A stretch of 64,000 nt of DNA from Planctomycetota bacterium (GTDB lineage Bacteria > Planctomycetota > UBA1135 > JADKAF01), in contig JADKAF010000001.1 in NCBI GenBank assembly GCA_016719295.1, positions 124,001 through 188,000 of the forward strand, in the 5' to 3' direction. Shown piece by piece: positions 26,247 through 36,290 of this stretch. Position 1 is the first letter of the stretch; each line of letters opens with the position of its first letter. Below the pieces are notes generated by a model. That model saw only the letters and a list, made by a program, of their open reading frames with translations, was not told where the DNA came from and searched no databases. The position numbers and the translations under genes were made by a program.

Positions 26247-28271
26247 ATGGAGCCTGGCGGAACGTCGATCGATCTCCTCTCCGTGAACGCTCTGCGCTGC
26301 CTCGCGATCGACGCGATCGAGCGCGCGCAATCGGGCCATCCGGGCCTGCCCCTCGGGGCGGCCCCGATGGCCTATTGCCTTTGGCAGCGAGCGCTGCGCT
26401 TCGATCCGACGCAGCCGAGCTGGCCCGACCGCGATCGCTTCGTGCTGAGCGCGGGGCATGGCTCCGCGCTGCTCTACTCGCTGCTGCATCTCGCGGGCTT
26501 CGACCTGCCGCTGGCGGAGCTTCAACGCTTCCGCCAGTGGGGCTCGAAGACGCCCGGGCATCCCGAGGCCGGGCTCACGCCGGGCGTCGAGGCGACCACC
26601 GGACCGCTCGGCCAGGGCACGGCGAACTCCGTCGGCATGGCGCTCGCCGAGCGCTGGCGCGCCGCGCGCTACAACCGCCCCGGCCACGTGATCGTCGATC
26701 ACCACACCTGGGCGCTCGTCTCCGACGGCGACCTGATGGAGGGCATCTCGCACGAGGCCGCCTCGCTCGCGGGGCACCTCTGCTTGGGGAAGCTCCACTG
26801 GCTCTACGACGCGAACGACATCACGCTCGACGGTCCTGCGCCGCTCTCGTTCTCCGAGGACATCGAGCAGCGCTTCGAGGGCTACGGCTGGAAGGTGCTG
26901 CATGTCGAGGACGGCGATCGCGATCTTGACTCGCTGGATCGCGCGATCCTTGCCGCACACGCCGAGACGAAGCGCCCGACGCTCATCATCGTGCACACGA
27001 CGATCGGCTTCGGCTCGCCGAAGAAGGCCGGGAGTGCCAAGGCCCACGGCGCGCCGCTCGGCGCGGAGGAAGCGCTTGCGACCAAGCAGGCGCTGGGCTG
27101 GCCTCACATCGGCGAGAGCTTCTGCGTGCCCGACGCCGTGCGCGCGCACTTCGCGGTCGCCGCGGAGCGCGGGAAGGGCGAGCGGCGGCGTTGGGAAGCG
27201 CGCTTTGCCGCGTGGGCGGCAGAGTTCCCCGAGCTCGCCGACGAGTGGCGCGCGGCGGAGAAGCAGATGCTGCCGGCGAACTTGGAGATGGCGCTGCCGA
27301 GCTTCGAGCCCGGCAAGGAGCTCGCGACGCGCGTCGCGGGCGGTCAAGTGCTGAACGCGCTCGCGGCGAAGGTGCCGTGGCTGCTCGGCGGTGACGCGGA
27401 TCTCTCCGAGTCGACGAAGACGCGGCTCTCGAAGGACGAGGACTTCGACGCGCAGGGCCGCGTCGGTAGGAACCTGCACTTCGGCGTGCGCGAGCACGCG
27501 ATGGGCGGGATCCTGAACGGCATGTGCTGGCACGGCGGCGTTCGCCCGTTCGGCTCGACCTTCTTCGTCTTCGCCGACTACATGCGCCCCTCGGTGCGGC
27601 TTGCGGCGCTGAATCATCTGCCGGCACTCTACGTCTGGACGCACGACTCGATCGCCGTCGGCGAGGACGGACCGACGCATCAGCCGATCGAGCAGCTCGC
27701 GAGCTTGCGCTCGATGCCGAACGTGCACATCTGGCGCCCCGCGGACGCGACCGAGACCGCCATCGCGTGGCTGGAGGCGCTGAAGCGCACGAGCGGGCCG
27801 ACGGCGCTCGTGCTCTCGCGCCAGAATCTGCCGATCCTCGATCGCTCGCGCTGCGCGCCGCAGCACGAGGCTTCACGCGGTGGCTACGTGCTGCTCGATC
27901 CGCGCCGCGGCGCGCACCCGAAGGCCGTGGTGCTCGCGAGCGGCTCCGAGGTGCACGTGGCGCTCGCGGCCTACGAGCTCTTGGAGGAGATCGGGATCCC
28001 CGTGCGCGTCGTCTCGATGCCGTGCTGGGAGCAATTCGAAGCGCAGCCGAAGGCCTATCGCGAGCACGTGCTGCCGCCGCAGCTCTGGACGCGGCTCGCG
28101 ATCGAAGCGGGCGTCTCGTTCGGCTGGCATCGCTGGGTCGGTCCGTGCGGGGTGATCCTCGGCATCGACCGCTACGGCGCCTCCGCGCCGGGCAGCGAGA
28201 ACCTCGCGCGCTACGGCATGACCGCAGAGGCCGTGGTCGCCGGCGTGCGCGAGCTGCTGACGCCCGTCTAG
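26247..28271 (+). CDS. tkt: Transketolase
   Basis: A 674-residue transketolase, the usual size. The thiamine diphosphate enzyme features are complete: RAQSGHPGLPLGAAPMAY at the start, VLSAGHGSALLYSLLHL, TGPLGQGTANSVGMALAE, the cofactor motif LVSDGDLMEGISHEAASLAG with the YDAND end, then FGVREHAMGGILNGMCWHGG with the catalytic Glu, and the C-terminal SGSEVHVALAAYELL. It transfers two-carbon units between sugar phosphates in the pentose phosphate pathway. It stands alone between the Gldg operon, 28 bases upstream, and a palindrome that begins three bases after its TAG. Confidence 0.96.
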   Translation: MEPGGTSIDLLSVNALRCLAIDAIERAQSGHPGLPLGAAPMAYCLWQRALRFDPTQPSWPDRDRFVLSAGHGSALLYSLLHLAGFDLPLAELQRFRQWGSKTPGHPEAGLTPGVEATTGPLGQGTANSVGMALAERWRAARYNRPGHVIVDHHTWALVSDGDLMEGISHEAASLAGHLCLGKLHWLYDANDITLDGPAPLSFSEDIEQRFEGYGWKVLHVEDGDRDLDSLDRAILAAHAETKRPTLIIVHTTIGFGSPKKAGSAKAHGAPLGAEEALATKQALGWPHIGESFCVPDAVRAHFAVAAERGKGERRRWEARFAAWAAEFPELADEWRAAEKQMLPANLEMALPSFEPGKELATRVAGGQVLNALAAKVPWLLGGDADLSESTKTRLSKDEDFDAQGRVGRNLHFGVREHAMGGILNGMCWHGGVRPFGSTFFVFADYMRPSVRLAALNHLPALYVWTHDSIAVGEDGPTHQPIEQLASLRSMPNVHIWRPADATETAIAWLEALKRTSGPTALVLSRQNLPILDRSRCAPQHEASRGGYVLLDPRRGAHPKAVVLASGSEVHVALAAYELLEEIGIPVRVVSMPCWEQFEAQPKAYREHVLPPQLWTRLAIEAGVSFGWHRWVGPCGVILGIDRYGASAPGSENLARYGMTAEAVVAGVRELLTPV

Positions 28272-28273
28272 GA

Positions 28274-28320
28274 GCCCACTGTACAGTAAAGGTGCCAGGC
28301 ACCTTAACTGTACAGTGGGC
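28274..28320. terminator. GGTGCC-type palindrome after tkt, possible terminator
   Basis: Two 23-base arms around a single central A, with one mismatch (GCCCACTGTACAGTAAAGGT on the left, its complement on the right). It begins three bases after the tkt stop and would form a strong hairpin in RNA. There is no U-run after it. It belongs with the other intergenic palindromes rather than being a classical terminator. Confidence 0.6.
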
Positions 28321-28335
28321 GGGTAGGCTGACGGC

Positions 28336-29265
28336 ATGAAGGTCGCTGCGGGATGGCATGGGCACTGGTGGACGCTGGCGCCGTGGGCGTTCGGATCGTT
28401 GCGCGCGCTGCCGGAGCGGCGGCGCGAGAACTACGTCGTGCGCGTGCCGGATGCGCGGCACGGGGAGGTGCGGCTCACCGGCTTCTTCGCGCCGCGCGAG
28501 GGCGCGCGACGCTGCGCGGTCGTCGTGCACGGGCTCGGCGGCATCGCGAGCGCTCCGTACGTGTGGCGCGGGTTCCAGGCCGCGCAGCGCGCGGGCTTCG
28601 CCGCGCTCTCGCTCAATCTGCGCGGCGCGGATCGCAGCGGCGAGGACATCTACCACGCCGGGCTCACCGACGATCTGCACGCGGCACTCGCGAGCGAGGA
28701 GCTCGCGCCTTATGAGGAGCTCTACCTCATCGGCTACTCGCTCGGCGGGCACGTGGCGCTGAAGGCGGCGTGCGAGGCCGTCGATCCGCGCCTCGTCGCC
28801 GTCGCCGCCATCTGCGCCCCGCTCGATCTTTCCGCGGGGCGGAGCTACTTCGATCGCGGCGCGGCGGTCTTCTATCGCCGCCACGTCGTGAGCGGCATGC
28901 GCGCGATCGCGCTCGCCGCCGACGCGCGGCGCTCGCTCGGCTTCGATCGCGCGGCGATCGCGCGCGCGCGAACGCTCGCGGAGATGGACTCGCTCACGGT
29001 CGTCCCGCGCTTCGGCTTCCGCGATCTCGCCGACTACGACGCGCAGGCGACGGTCGCGCCGCGGCTCTCCGAGCTGCGCGTGCCGGCGCTCTACGTCGGG
29101 GCGAGCCGCGATCCCATGGTGCCGCGCGCAGCGGTGGAACCCTTCGCGCGTTCCCCGCGCCTCGAGGTGCGCTGGGGCCGGGGCGGGCATGTGGGCTTCC
29201 CCGGCGGAGATGCCGTGGATCGCGAGGTGCTGTCCTGGCTCAGCGGTGCTCGCTCCCGCGGCTGA
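28336..29265 (+). CDS. Alpha/beta fold hydrolase (YheT-like esterase)
   Basis: A 309-residue alpha/beta hydrolase. The oxyanion strand VVVHGLGGIASAPYVW is at about residues 62-77, the nucleophile elbow GYSLGGHVALKAA at ~135 gives the catalytic Ser, and the acid/His pair is likely Asp in VGASRDPMVP and His in RGGHVGFPGG near the end. The plan and the NLRGADRSGED strand resemble the YheT/ABHD1-3 esterase group. Its last 26 bases overlap, tail to tail, the end of the MMPL exporter gene on the other strand. Substrate unknown. Confidence 0.88.
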   Translation: MKVAAGWHGHWWTLAPWAFGSLRALPERRRENYVVRVPDARHGEVRLTGFFAPREGARRCAVVVHGLGGIASAPYVWRGFQAAQRAGFAALSLNLRGADRSGEDIYHAGLTDDLHAALASEELAPYEELYLIGYSLGGHVALKAACEAVDPRLVAVAAICAPLDLSAGRSYFDRGAAVFYRRHVVSGMRAIALAADARRSLGFDRAAIARARTLAEMDSLTVVPRFGFRDLADYDAQATVAPRLSELRVPALYVGASRDPMVPRAAVEPFARSPRLEVRWGRGGHVGFPGGDAVDREVLSWLSGARSRG

Positions 29266-31665
29266 GCAGCGCGGGCAGCAGCAGCAGCGTCGCGAAGAGG
29301 CCGACCGCCATCGCGAGCCCCGTCGCGAGGCCGAAGGTCACGTTCGGGCGGAAGTTCGAGAGCGCGTAGACCCAGAACGCCACGACCGCGATCGCGCTCG
29401 CGTGGAAGATCGAGACGCCGATCGTGGCGTGCGCGCGGAGCAGCGCGGCGCTCGCCGTCCGGCCGGCTCGACGCTCCTGCCGCACGCGGTGCAGGTAGTG
29501 GATCGTGGCGTCCACGGCGAGGCCGAAGGTCACCGAGGCGAGCATCACCGTGGCGATGTCGAGATGCACGCCGAGCCAGCCCATGCAGCCCAGCGCGAGC
29601 AAGATGGTGAACGCGTTGGGAGGAGCCCGATCGCGCCGAGCCAGAGGCTGCGCAGCGCGATCGCGAGCATCGCCAGCACGAGCCCGATCGTGAGCAGCGC
29701 GGTCTGCGTCTGGCTGGCGAGCAAGGAATCGAGCACGTTCGTGTAGAGCAGGAACATGCCCGTCGCGCGCGCCTCGAGGCCGAGGGCCTCGAGCTCCGGG
29801 CGGAGACGCTCGAGCTCTTGGTCGAGCTCGCGTAGGAGCCCCCGGCGGTCGAGCTCCGAGCGGCTCTCGTGCACGCGGCCGAGGACGCGCAGGTGCTTGC
29901 CGTCGGCGGAGCGATAGAGGCGCAGCTTCTCCTCGCCGAGGATGCGTCCGAGCACGCCCAGCGTGCGCTTCAAGCCGCCGTCGCCGGGCAGCACCTTCGC
30001 GGTCTCTACCGCGAAGTCGTGCAGCGAGGAGACCGCGCCCATCTCGGGCCGCGCTCCGAGCCAGGCGTCGAGGCGGCCCAGCATGTCGAGCGACGCTTCG
30101 CTCGAGAGCTCGACCTCGGGCGCCTCGGCGCGCGCGCTGAGCACGATCTCCAGGTTCATCGTGCCGCCCATGCGGCGATCGAGGTACTCGAAGTCGCGGT
30201 AGAGGCGCGTCTCCGATCCGAAGTAGTCGATGAAGCGCGTCTCCACCGCGAGGCGCGGCACGCCGAGCCCGGCGAGCAGGGCCAGGGCTGCGAACCCGCC
30301 CAGCACCACGCCGCGGTGGCGCTGCGCGGCGGCGCCCAAGCCTTCGAGTCTCGCGCGCGACGGGCTCGGCGCGTAGGTCGGCGCTGCTGCGGCGCTCGGG
30401 AACGCGATCGCGCCGAGCGGCAGCAGCACGAAGGAGAACGCGAACGCGAGGGAGACGCCGAGCGTGCAGGCGAACCCGTAGTCCTCGACGGGCAGGATGC
30501 CGGCGAGGCCGAGGCTGCCGAAGCCCGCGATCGTCGTCGCGACGGTCCAGAAGCACGGGCGAACGAGCTCGCGCGCCGCGCGCAGGAACGCGTCCGTCGC
30601 CGAGAGCTCGCGGTGGTGCGAGCGCAGCTCGCGTTGACGCACGTGGAGATGCAGCGCGTGCGCGAAGCCCATCAGCGCGATCAAGGACATCGCGTTGGCG
30701 GACACGATGGTCAGCGAGCGGCCCGTCCCGAAGAAGATCGCGAAGGTGACGCCGAGGGTCGCCAGCAGGACGGCGAAGGTCTCCGCCGTGGTGCGCAGGG
30801 AGCGCGTGACGGCGAGGAGATAGAGCAGCGCCAGCAGCAGCGACGCACCGCCCATGCGCAGGAGATCGCTCTGCAGCGCGCGCACGATATCGACGACGAC
30901 GACCGGCACGCCGGAGGCATGGACGGAGCCGACCTCGCGCTCGAAAGGCTCGAGCACTTCGCGCACGGAGGCCACGATCGAGAAGCGCTGGTCCTGGCGG
31001 CGCTGCTCAAGCTCGAGGTAGCGCGGGTCGATGCTCGCGAGACGCGCGCGGATCTCCGCGCGGCGCGGACCGTCGACGCCGCGCTCGAGCTCGCCCTGCA
31101 AGCGCGTGCGCTCCTGCGCCAGCGCGAGGTGCTCGGGATCGGCGGCGAGGAACGCGAGAGCTGCCGCGACGCGCCCGTCGGGGGAGAGCACGGCATAGCG
31201 ATACACTCGATGCGTCGAGAGCTCTTCCTTCGCGCGCCGCAGGTCGATGTCGTCGCCGAGGAGTGTGCGCGGGACGCGATTGCGCAGCGCGGACGCGATC
31301 CGCCCTTCGTCGGGCACCTCGCGCCGGGAGAAGAAGAGCGGCACGCGGGTCGGCGAGAGCACCTGCGCGATGCCCGGCAGCGCCTCCAGCTCCTTGGTCA
31401 AGCGCTCCAGGCGCGCGACGCCCGCGGGCGTGAAGTGATCCTCGGCCTCGAGAGCGCAGAGCACGAACTCGTCGGAGGCGAAGAGCGTGCGCGTCTCCTG
31501 GTAGAAGCGCAGATCCGGATCGCCGTCGAGCACGAGCGACTCGGCCGACGACTCGAGGCGGAAGCGGCGCGTCGCGAAGATCGCGCACGCGGCCGCGCCG
31601 AGCAGCAGGAGCAGCCAAGCGGCGCGGGCGAGGTTGCGGCGAGGTGTTGGGTGGTCCGAGGCCAT
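29240..31665 (-). CDS. RND/MMPL family exporter, frameshifted as read
   Basis: An ~808-residue two-fold RND/MMPL transporter: a first helix near residues 14-32, a large periplasmic loop, five or six helices (GGASLLLALLYLLAVT, FAVLLATLGVTFAIFF), a second loop after residue ~460, and a second helix bundle. The reading frame breaks after LWLGAIGLLP. One frame over, the expected continuation NAFTILLALGCMGWLGVHLD runs to the stop at 29240. Adding one C to the run that reads GGG at 29618-29620 joins them, and gives the family motif LLPN. I keep it as a gene because both halves are complete; real inactivation or a sequencing error are both possible. The gene upstream at 31669-32580 is in the same operon. 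Confidence 0.85.
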
Positions 31666-31668
31666 CGC

Positions 31669-32580
31669 TCAACCGCCGAGGCGCTTCCAGAGGTAGCGCG
31701 ACTTCGCTCGGTTGATGCTCGCGACCAGCAGCGGACGGCCAGGGTCGAGCCGCGCCTCGCGTGCGCCGAACGCCACGGACTCGAGCTCGCCGCGCCGCAG
31801 CAAGCCCGTCGCGGCATCGAAGGCGAAGCGCCCGCGCATCTCCAAGGAGCGACGCGCACCGTCGCTCGCGCGCGTCTCGCGCGGCACGAGCTGGAGCGCG
31901 ATCACCGCGTCGCCGTCGCGCTCTTCCTTCGCCGGATCGGCGGGCACGCGCTCCAGCGTCGCGCGGAGGCGCGGACCGCGCGGGCGCTCCGCGCCTTGCG
32001 GCGCCGTGCGCGCTTCGACGGGGAGCTCGAGCTCCTGCTCCTCTCGTCGTCCGTCGCGCGGGAACGCCGCCCACAGCCACGGCATCACGGGAGCGAGGCC
32101 CGCGCCATCCGGGGCGATGCCGAGCCGCGCGGCCAAGGCTTCGGTGCCGCGGCGGGCGCGCAGCCGATACCAGCGATCGAGCTCGACCTCGAGCGACGCG
32201 CCCTCGAGGCGCGCGAGCTCGGACAGGAGGTCCGCGCGCGGCGAATCGGGCGGCTCCGCGCGGCGCTGCTCGGAGTCCCAGCGCGTGCGCCCGCTCGCAT
32301 CGACGATCTCGGCCTCGAGGCGCTGGAGCCGGAGCGACAGCGTTCCGCCGCCTTCGGCGTCCGCCGCCAGCACCGCGAGCTCGAGTTGGAACACGGTGGT
32401 GATGCGGCTCTTGCCGGTGGAGACCAGGCTCTCGAGCCGCGTCTCGACCTCGAGCTCGGTCTCCGCGCGGAGCTCGAGGCGCGCGCTCTCGCCGGCCCGC
32501 AAGCGCGGCGGCTCGGGCGGGGACGCGGGCTCCTGCGTTGGGACGGCGCAGAGCAGAGCGGCGAGGAGAGGTCCGAGCAT
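31669..32580 (-). CDS. Secreted hypothetical protein upstream of MMPL exporter
   Basis: A 303-residue protein with an N-terminal signal-like stretch (MLGPLLAALLCAVPTQE) and no membrane segment after it. The mature part is rich in Arg, Glu and Leu and alternates short beta-strand-like pieces (ESARLELRAETELEVETRLES, GTLSLRLQRLEAEIVD). This pattern is shared by DUF6263-like planctomycete proteins that precede transporters, but I cannot place it firmly. It ends three bases before the MMPL ATG, so both are co-transcribed, and it may work on the outer side of the exporter. No catalytic residues can be named. Confidence 0.6.
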   Translation of the reverse strand: MLGPLLAALLCAVPTQEPASPPEPPRLRAGESARLELRAETELEVETRLESLVSTGKSRITTVFQLELAVLAADAEGGGTLSLRLQRLEAEIVDASGRTRWDSEQRRAEPPDSPRADLLSELARLEGASLEVELDRWYRLRARRGTEALAARLGIAPDGAGLAPVMPWLWAAFPRDGRREEQELELPVEARTAPQGAERPRGPRLRATLERVPADPAKEERDGDAVIALQLVPRETRASDGARRSLEMRGRFAFDAATGLLRRGELESVAFGAREARLDPGRPLLVASINRAKSRYLWKRLGG

Positions 32581-32681
32581 GGCCTGAGGATAGGAGGGCG
32601 CGCGCCTTCCGCAAGCTCTCGCGGCCGCCTGGGCTTTTTGCCAAGCTCTGGCGAACCCGTAGCTCCCGCAGAGGAACTCCG

Positions 32682-34509
32682 ATGCAGCCCTTGGTCGAGT
32701 GCGTCCCGAACATCTCCGAAGGCCGTGACGCGGAGCGCATCGAGCGCATCGTCGCCGCCGCGCGCTCCGTGGAGGGCGTCTCCGTCCTCGACGTCGATCC
32801 GGGCAAGGAGACGAACCGCACCGTCATCACCTTCGTCGGCGCACCGGAGGCCGTGCTCGAGGGGGCGTTCCGGCTGATCCAGCGCGCCTCCGAGCTCATC
32901 GACATGAGCAAGCACAAGGGCGCGCATCCGCGGCACGGCGCGACCGACGTCTGCCCCTTCGTGCCCGTCGCGGGCGTCACGATGGAGCAGTGCAGCGAGC
33001 TCGCGCGGCGCCTCGGCGCGCGCGTCGGCAGCGAGCTGCAGATCCCGGTCTACCTCTACGAGCACGCCGCGACGCGTCCCGAGCGGCGCTCGCTCGCGTA
33101 TCTCCGCCAAGGCGAGTACGAGGCGCTGCCGACGAAGCTCGCGCAAGAGCAGTGGCGCCCCGACTTCGGACCGGCGCGCTTCGTGCCGCGGAGCGGCGTG
33201 GTCACGATCGGCGCGCGCGAGTTCCTGATCGCCTACAACGTGAACCTGAACTCGCGCGTGAAGGAGCACGCGACGGATCTCGCGTTCGATCTCCGCGAGA
33301 AGGGGCGCGCGGTGCGGCGCGGCCAGACCGACGCGTGGTACACGAGCGGGACGCTGCTGAAGTACGAGCCGAGCAAGCAGCGCTTCCCGAGCGCCTACGA
33401 CGACTTCGTCGGCAAGAGCTTGGAGGAGCTGGAGCGCCACTACCGCGAGGTGCTCGGGCTCGAGCTGCGCGAGGAGCTCGCGTTCCACGAGCTCGATCCG
33501 AGCGACCTCGAAGGCAAGAGCGTGCATCGGCGCGGGCGCTTCAAGGCCTGCCGCGCGGTGGGCTGGATGATCCCCGAGTACGGGCGCGCGCAGATCTCGA
33601 TCAACTTGACCGACTACAAGACGACCTCGATGCACGACGTGCTCGAGGCGTCGCGCGACATGGCGCGCGAGCGCGGTGCCGTGGTCACGGGATCGGAGAT
33701 CGTGGGGCTCGTGCCGTACGACGCGCTGCGCCGCGCCGCGGACTTCTACCTCGCGCGTCAGGGCTCGAGCCGCGGCATCCCGGTCGTCGACCTGGTCGAG
33801 ACCGCGGTGCAGTCGCTCGGCCTGAAGGACGTCGGCAAGTTCGATCCCCAGAAGTCGATCCTCGGCCTCCCGACGACCGACGGCCCGCTGGTCAGCAAGC
33901 GCCTGAACGACTTCGCCGACGAGGTCTCGCGCGCGACGCCCGCTCCGGGCGGCGGCTCGATCGCCGCCCTCGTGGGCTCGCTCGGCGCCTCGCTCGCGGC
34001 CATGGTCGCGAACCTGACCCACGCGAAGAGTGCGCATCGCGCCGCGCACGTGGAGCTCGAAGAAGTCGCCGTGCGCGCCCAGCAGTTGAAGGACGCGCTC
34101 CTGCGCGCGGTCGACCTCGATACGCAGGCCTTCGATGCGGTGATGGAGGCCATGCGGCTACCCAAGGCTACGCCGACCGAGTCCGCGGCTCGCGATGCGG
34201 CGATCGAAGCCGGCACGAAGCGCGCGACGCAAGTGCCGCTGCACACCGCCGAGCTCTGCTTGGAAGCGCTCGAGCTCTGCCGCCGCGCGCGGCGAAGAGG
34301 GCCTGCCGGCCTCCGTGACGGACGCCGGCGTCGGCGCGCTCGTCGCGCGCGCGGGCTTCGAGGGCGCGGTCTACAACGTGCGCGTCAACTTGAAGTCGAT
34401 CAAGGACGCCGCATGGGGGGAGCAGGTGCGCGGGCAGGTGAAGGCCATGGGCGAGCGCGCGACGGCTCTCGCCGCCGCGACGGCTGCCAAGGTCGAGGCG
34501 CTGCTCTGA
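32682..34509 (+). CDS. ftcD: Glutamate formimidoyltransferase / formimidoyltetrahydrofolate cyclodeaminase, frameshifted
   Basis: The N-terminal formiminotransferase domain starts VECVPNISEGRD and runs to about residue 310, with the conserved HKGAHPRHGATDVCPFVPV. A cyclodeaminase (FTCD_C) domain follows from ~395 (FADEVSRATPAPGGGSIAALVGSLGA). The frame fails after LELCRRA; another frame gives the expected ending GLPASVTDAGVGALVARAGF and VNLKSIKDAAW to the stop at 34509. Inserting one CG into the CG-repeat at 34281-34294 restores one protein of ~609 residues. The enzyme channels formimino groups from histidine breakdown to folate. The ATG at 32682 has an AGAGGA site. Confidence 0.88.
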
Positions 34510-34540
34510 GCTGCTGCGGCGGCGTTCGCTCGCCGCGCGC

Positions 34541-36211
34541 TCAGATGCTCATGTCGTCCTCGAAGCGGATCTCCTCGGTCGTCTGCTGACGCAGCTTCTC
34601 GCGAAGGCTGTCGACCGAGACGCCGCGCCGCAGCGGCAGCGCCACGCTGAAGCAGGAGCCGATGCCGGGCGTGTTGTCGAGGTGCATCACGCCGCCGAGC
34701 GCTTCGACCGAGCGGCGCGCGACGAGGAGGCCGATCCACGTGCCTTGGTACTGGCGCGCGTGAGCGGCGAAGCCGCGCTGGTCCTTCTCGAAGAGCTTCT
34801 GCTGGAGCTCTAGCGGAACACCGGTGCCGGTGTCGGCGACCTGGAGGATGATCGCGTCCTTGTCCAAGAGCCGCGCGGCGAGCGTGATACGGCCTCGCTT
34901 CGTCGTGCGCGCCGCGTTGTCGAGCAGGTTCACGACGATCTGATCGAGCAGGTCGGGGTCCGTCGTGAGCTTCGTTCCGGCGGCGACCTCGTTCACGAGC
35001 TCGAGCGAGTGCAGCTCGGCCTCGAAGCGCAGACGCTCGAGCCAACTCTCGGACTGCGCGTGCACGTCGACCGGCTCGGCGCGCAGCGCGGTCTCGGCGC
35101 CGGAGCTCTGGCGCGCATGCGCGAGCACCTGATTCAGGCGCGTCTGGATGCGCAGGGCCGGGGCCTCGACGGCGCTGGTGACCTCGGGCGAGGCCGAAGC
35201 GGCGCTCAGGAGATGCGCCGCCGGCTCGAGGAGCTCGGCGCAGACCTCGGTCACGTAGAGCTCCTTCAAGCGCGCGTTCTCGAGCGCGCGCTCGTGCTGC
35301 TCCTGGTTCTTCTTGTGCAGCTCGAGCAAGTTCTTGCGCATGCGCTCCAGCGCGTCGGCGAGCGTTCCGATCTCGTCGTCGCCCTTCCAGCGCAGCGGCC
35401 GATTGAGCTTGCCGCGACCTAGCTCGACCGCTTCGGCGGCGATGCCCGCGAGCGGCTCGTCGAGACGGCGCTTCAGGAAGACCAGGAGCAGCACGCAGGT
35501 GCCGATCAGCACCAATCCGATCTCGAGCCCGGCCGCGCGCTGACGCGCGACGGCGCCGAGCTCGAGGGACTGCAGGGAACTCGCGAGCGTGAGCTTCCCG
35601 AGCAGCGTGGGGTGGGAGCCGGGCTTCGCGCGCGGATCGCCCTCTTCCTCGCCTTCCGCGAGCTCGGCGTCTTCTTCGGCGGCCTCTTCCTCGTCCTCGC
35701 TCGCGCCTTCCTCTGCGCCCTTCTCGGCGCCGGCCTTGGCCGTGCTCGCCTCGTCCTGCTCCGCCGCGGTCTCGTCCTCCGACGTGCTCTCGGCTTCCTC
35801 GTCCGTCTCGGGCTCTTCCTCCTCGAGCGGTGCCGAGCGCGGGATCTCGACCTGGCGCGTCAAGCTCGCGGCCTCGAGGCGCGCGTCGCCCGAGCCCTCG
35901 GGCGGATACTGCGCGAGCACGAGACCTTCCATGCTGAGGATGCGCAGCATCGCGAGGTCGCGGGTGCCGTCGACCAGTCGCTGCACGTACTCGTCGAGGT
36001 CGCGGTAGCGGCCTTGCTCGATCACCGGAGCGAGCAGCATCGCGCTGCTGGCGGCGAGCTGCGTCGTGCGCGCCTCGAGCTCCTCGAGATCGGCGCGCTC
36101 CTCCTCGCGAACGGCGAAGTAGTTCGTGCTCACCAGGATGGTGGCGAGCAAGCTCAGGGTCGCGAGGATGACCTTGTTCGACAGGCGCTCGCGCAGGAAA
36201 GCGGGCAGCAT
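34541..36211 (-). CDS. Sensor histidine kinase-like protein lacking the phosphoacceptor His
   Basis: A 556-residue membrane protein: TM1 at about 13-33, a periplasmic region to ~230 that contains a ~65-residue Glu/Asp-rich stretch (about 128-195), TM2 at ~235-255, then HAMP (RRLDEPLAGIAAEAVELGRG, DEIGTLADALERMRKN). The dimerisation helix reads YVTEVCAELLEPAAHLL where kinases have SHELRTPL, so the histidine is missing. The ATPase domain keeps an N-box (DQIVVNLLDNAART), a G1 box (VADTGTGVP) and a G2-like YQGTWIGLLVARR. It may be a pseudokinase, a partner subunit or a decayed kinase. No response regulator lies next to it. It is convergent with the ftcD gene. Confidence 0.82.
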   Translation of the reverse strand: MLPAFLRERLSNKVILATLSLLATILVSTNYFAVREEERADLEELEARTTQLAASSAMLLAPVIEQGRYRDLDEYVQRLVDGTRDLAMLRILSMEGLVLAQYPPEGSGDARLEAASLTRQVEIPRSAPLEEEEPETDEEAESTSEDETAAEQDEASTAKAGAEKGAEEGASEDEEEAAEEDAELAEGEEEGDPRAKPGSHPTLLGKLTLASSLQSLELGAVARQRAAGLEIGLVLIGTCVLLLVFLKRRLDEPLAGIAAEAVELGRGKLNRPLRWKGDDEIGTLADALERMRKNLLELHKKNQEQHERALENARLKELYVTEVCAELLEPAAHLLSAASASPEVTSAVEAPALRIQTRLNQVLAHARQSSGAETALRAEPVDVHAQSESWLERLRFEAELHSLELVNEVAAGTKLTTDPDLLDQIVVNLLDNAARTTKRGRITLAARLLDKDAIILQVADTGTGVPLELQQKLFEKDQRGFAAHARQYQGTWIGLLVARRSVEALGGVMHLDNTPGIGSCFSVALPLRRGVSVDSLREKLRQQTTEEIRFEDDMSI

Positions 36212-36290
36212 GCGCCCCTCCGGGGAGAATCTCGAAGGGACGCATCGGCCAGCCGGACGGGGAAGCTTGAACTCCTCCGGTGGCCGCGGC

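Noticed and set aside
28274..28320. Classical intrinsic terminator after tkt
   Set aside because: The hairpin is strong but no U-run follows, so I describe it as a palindrome with possible terminator function only.
29869..32877. Open frame of about 1002 codons antisense to the MMPL exporter
   Set aside because: Low-complexity Arg/Ala/Gln composition and no motif; the exporter on the other strand has membrane helices and family motifs.
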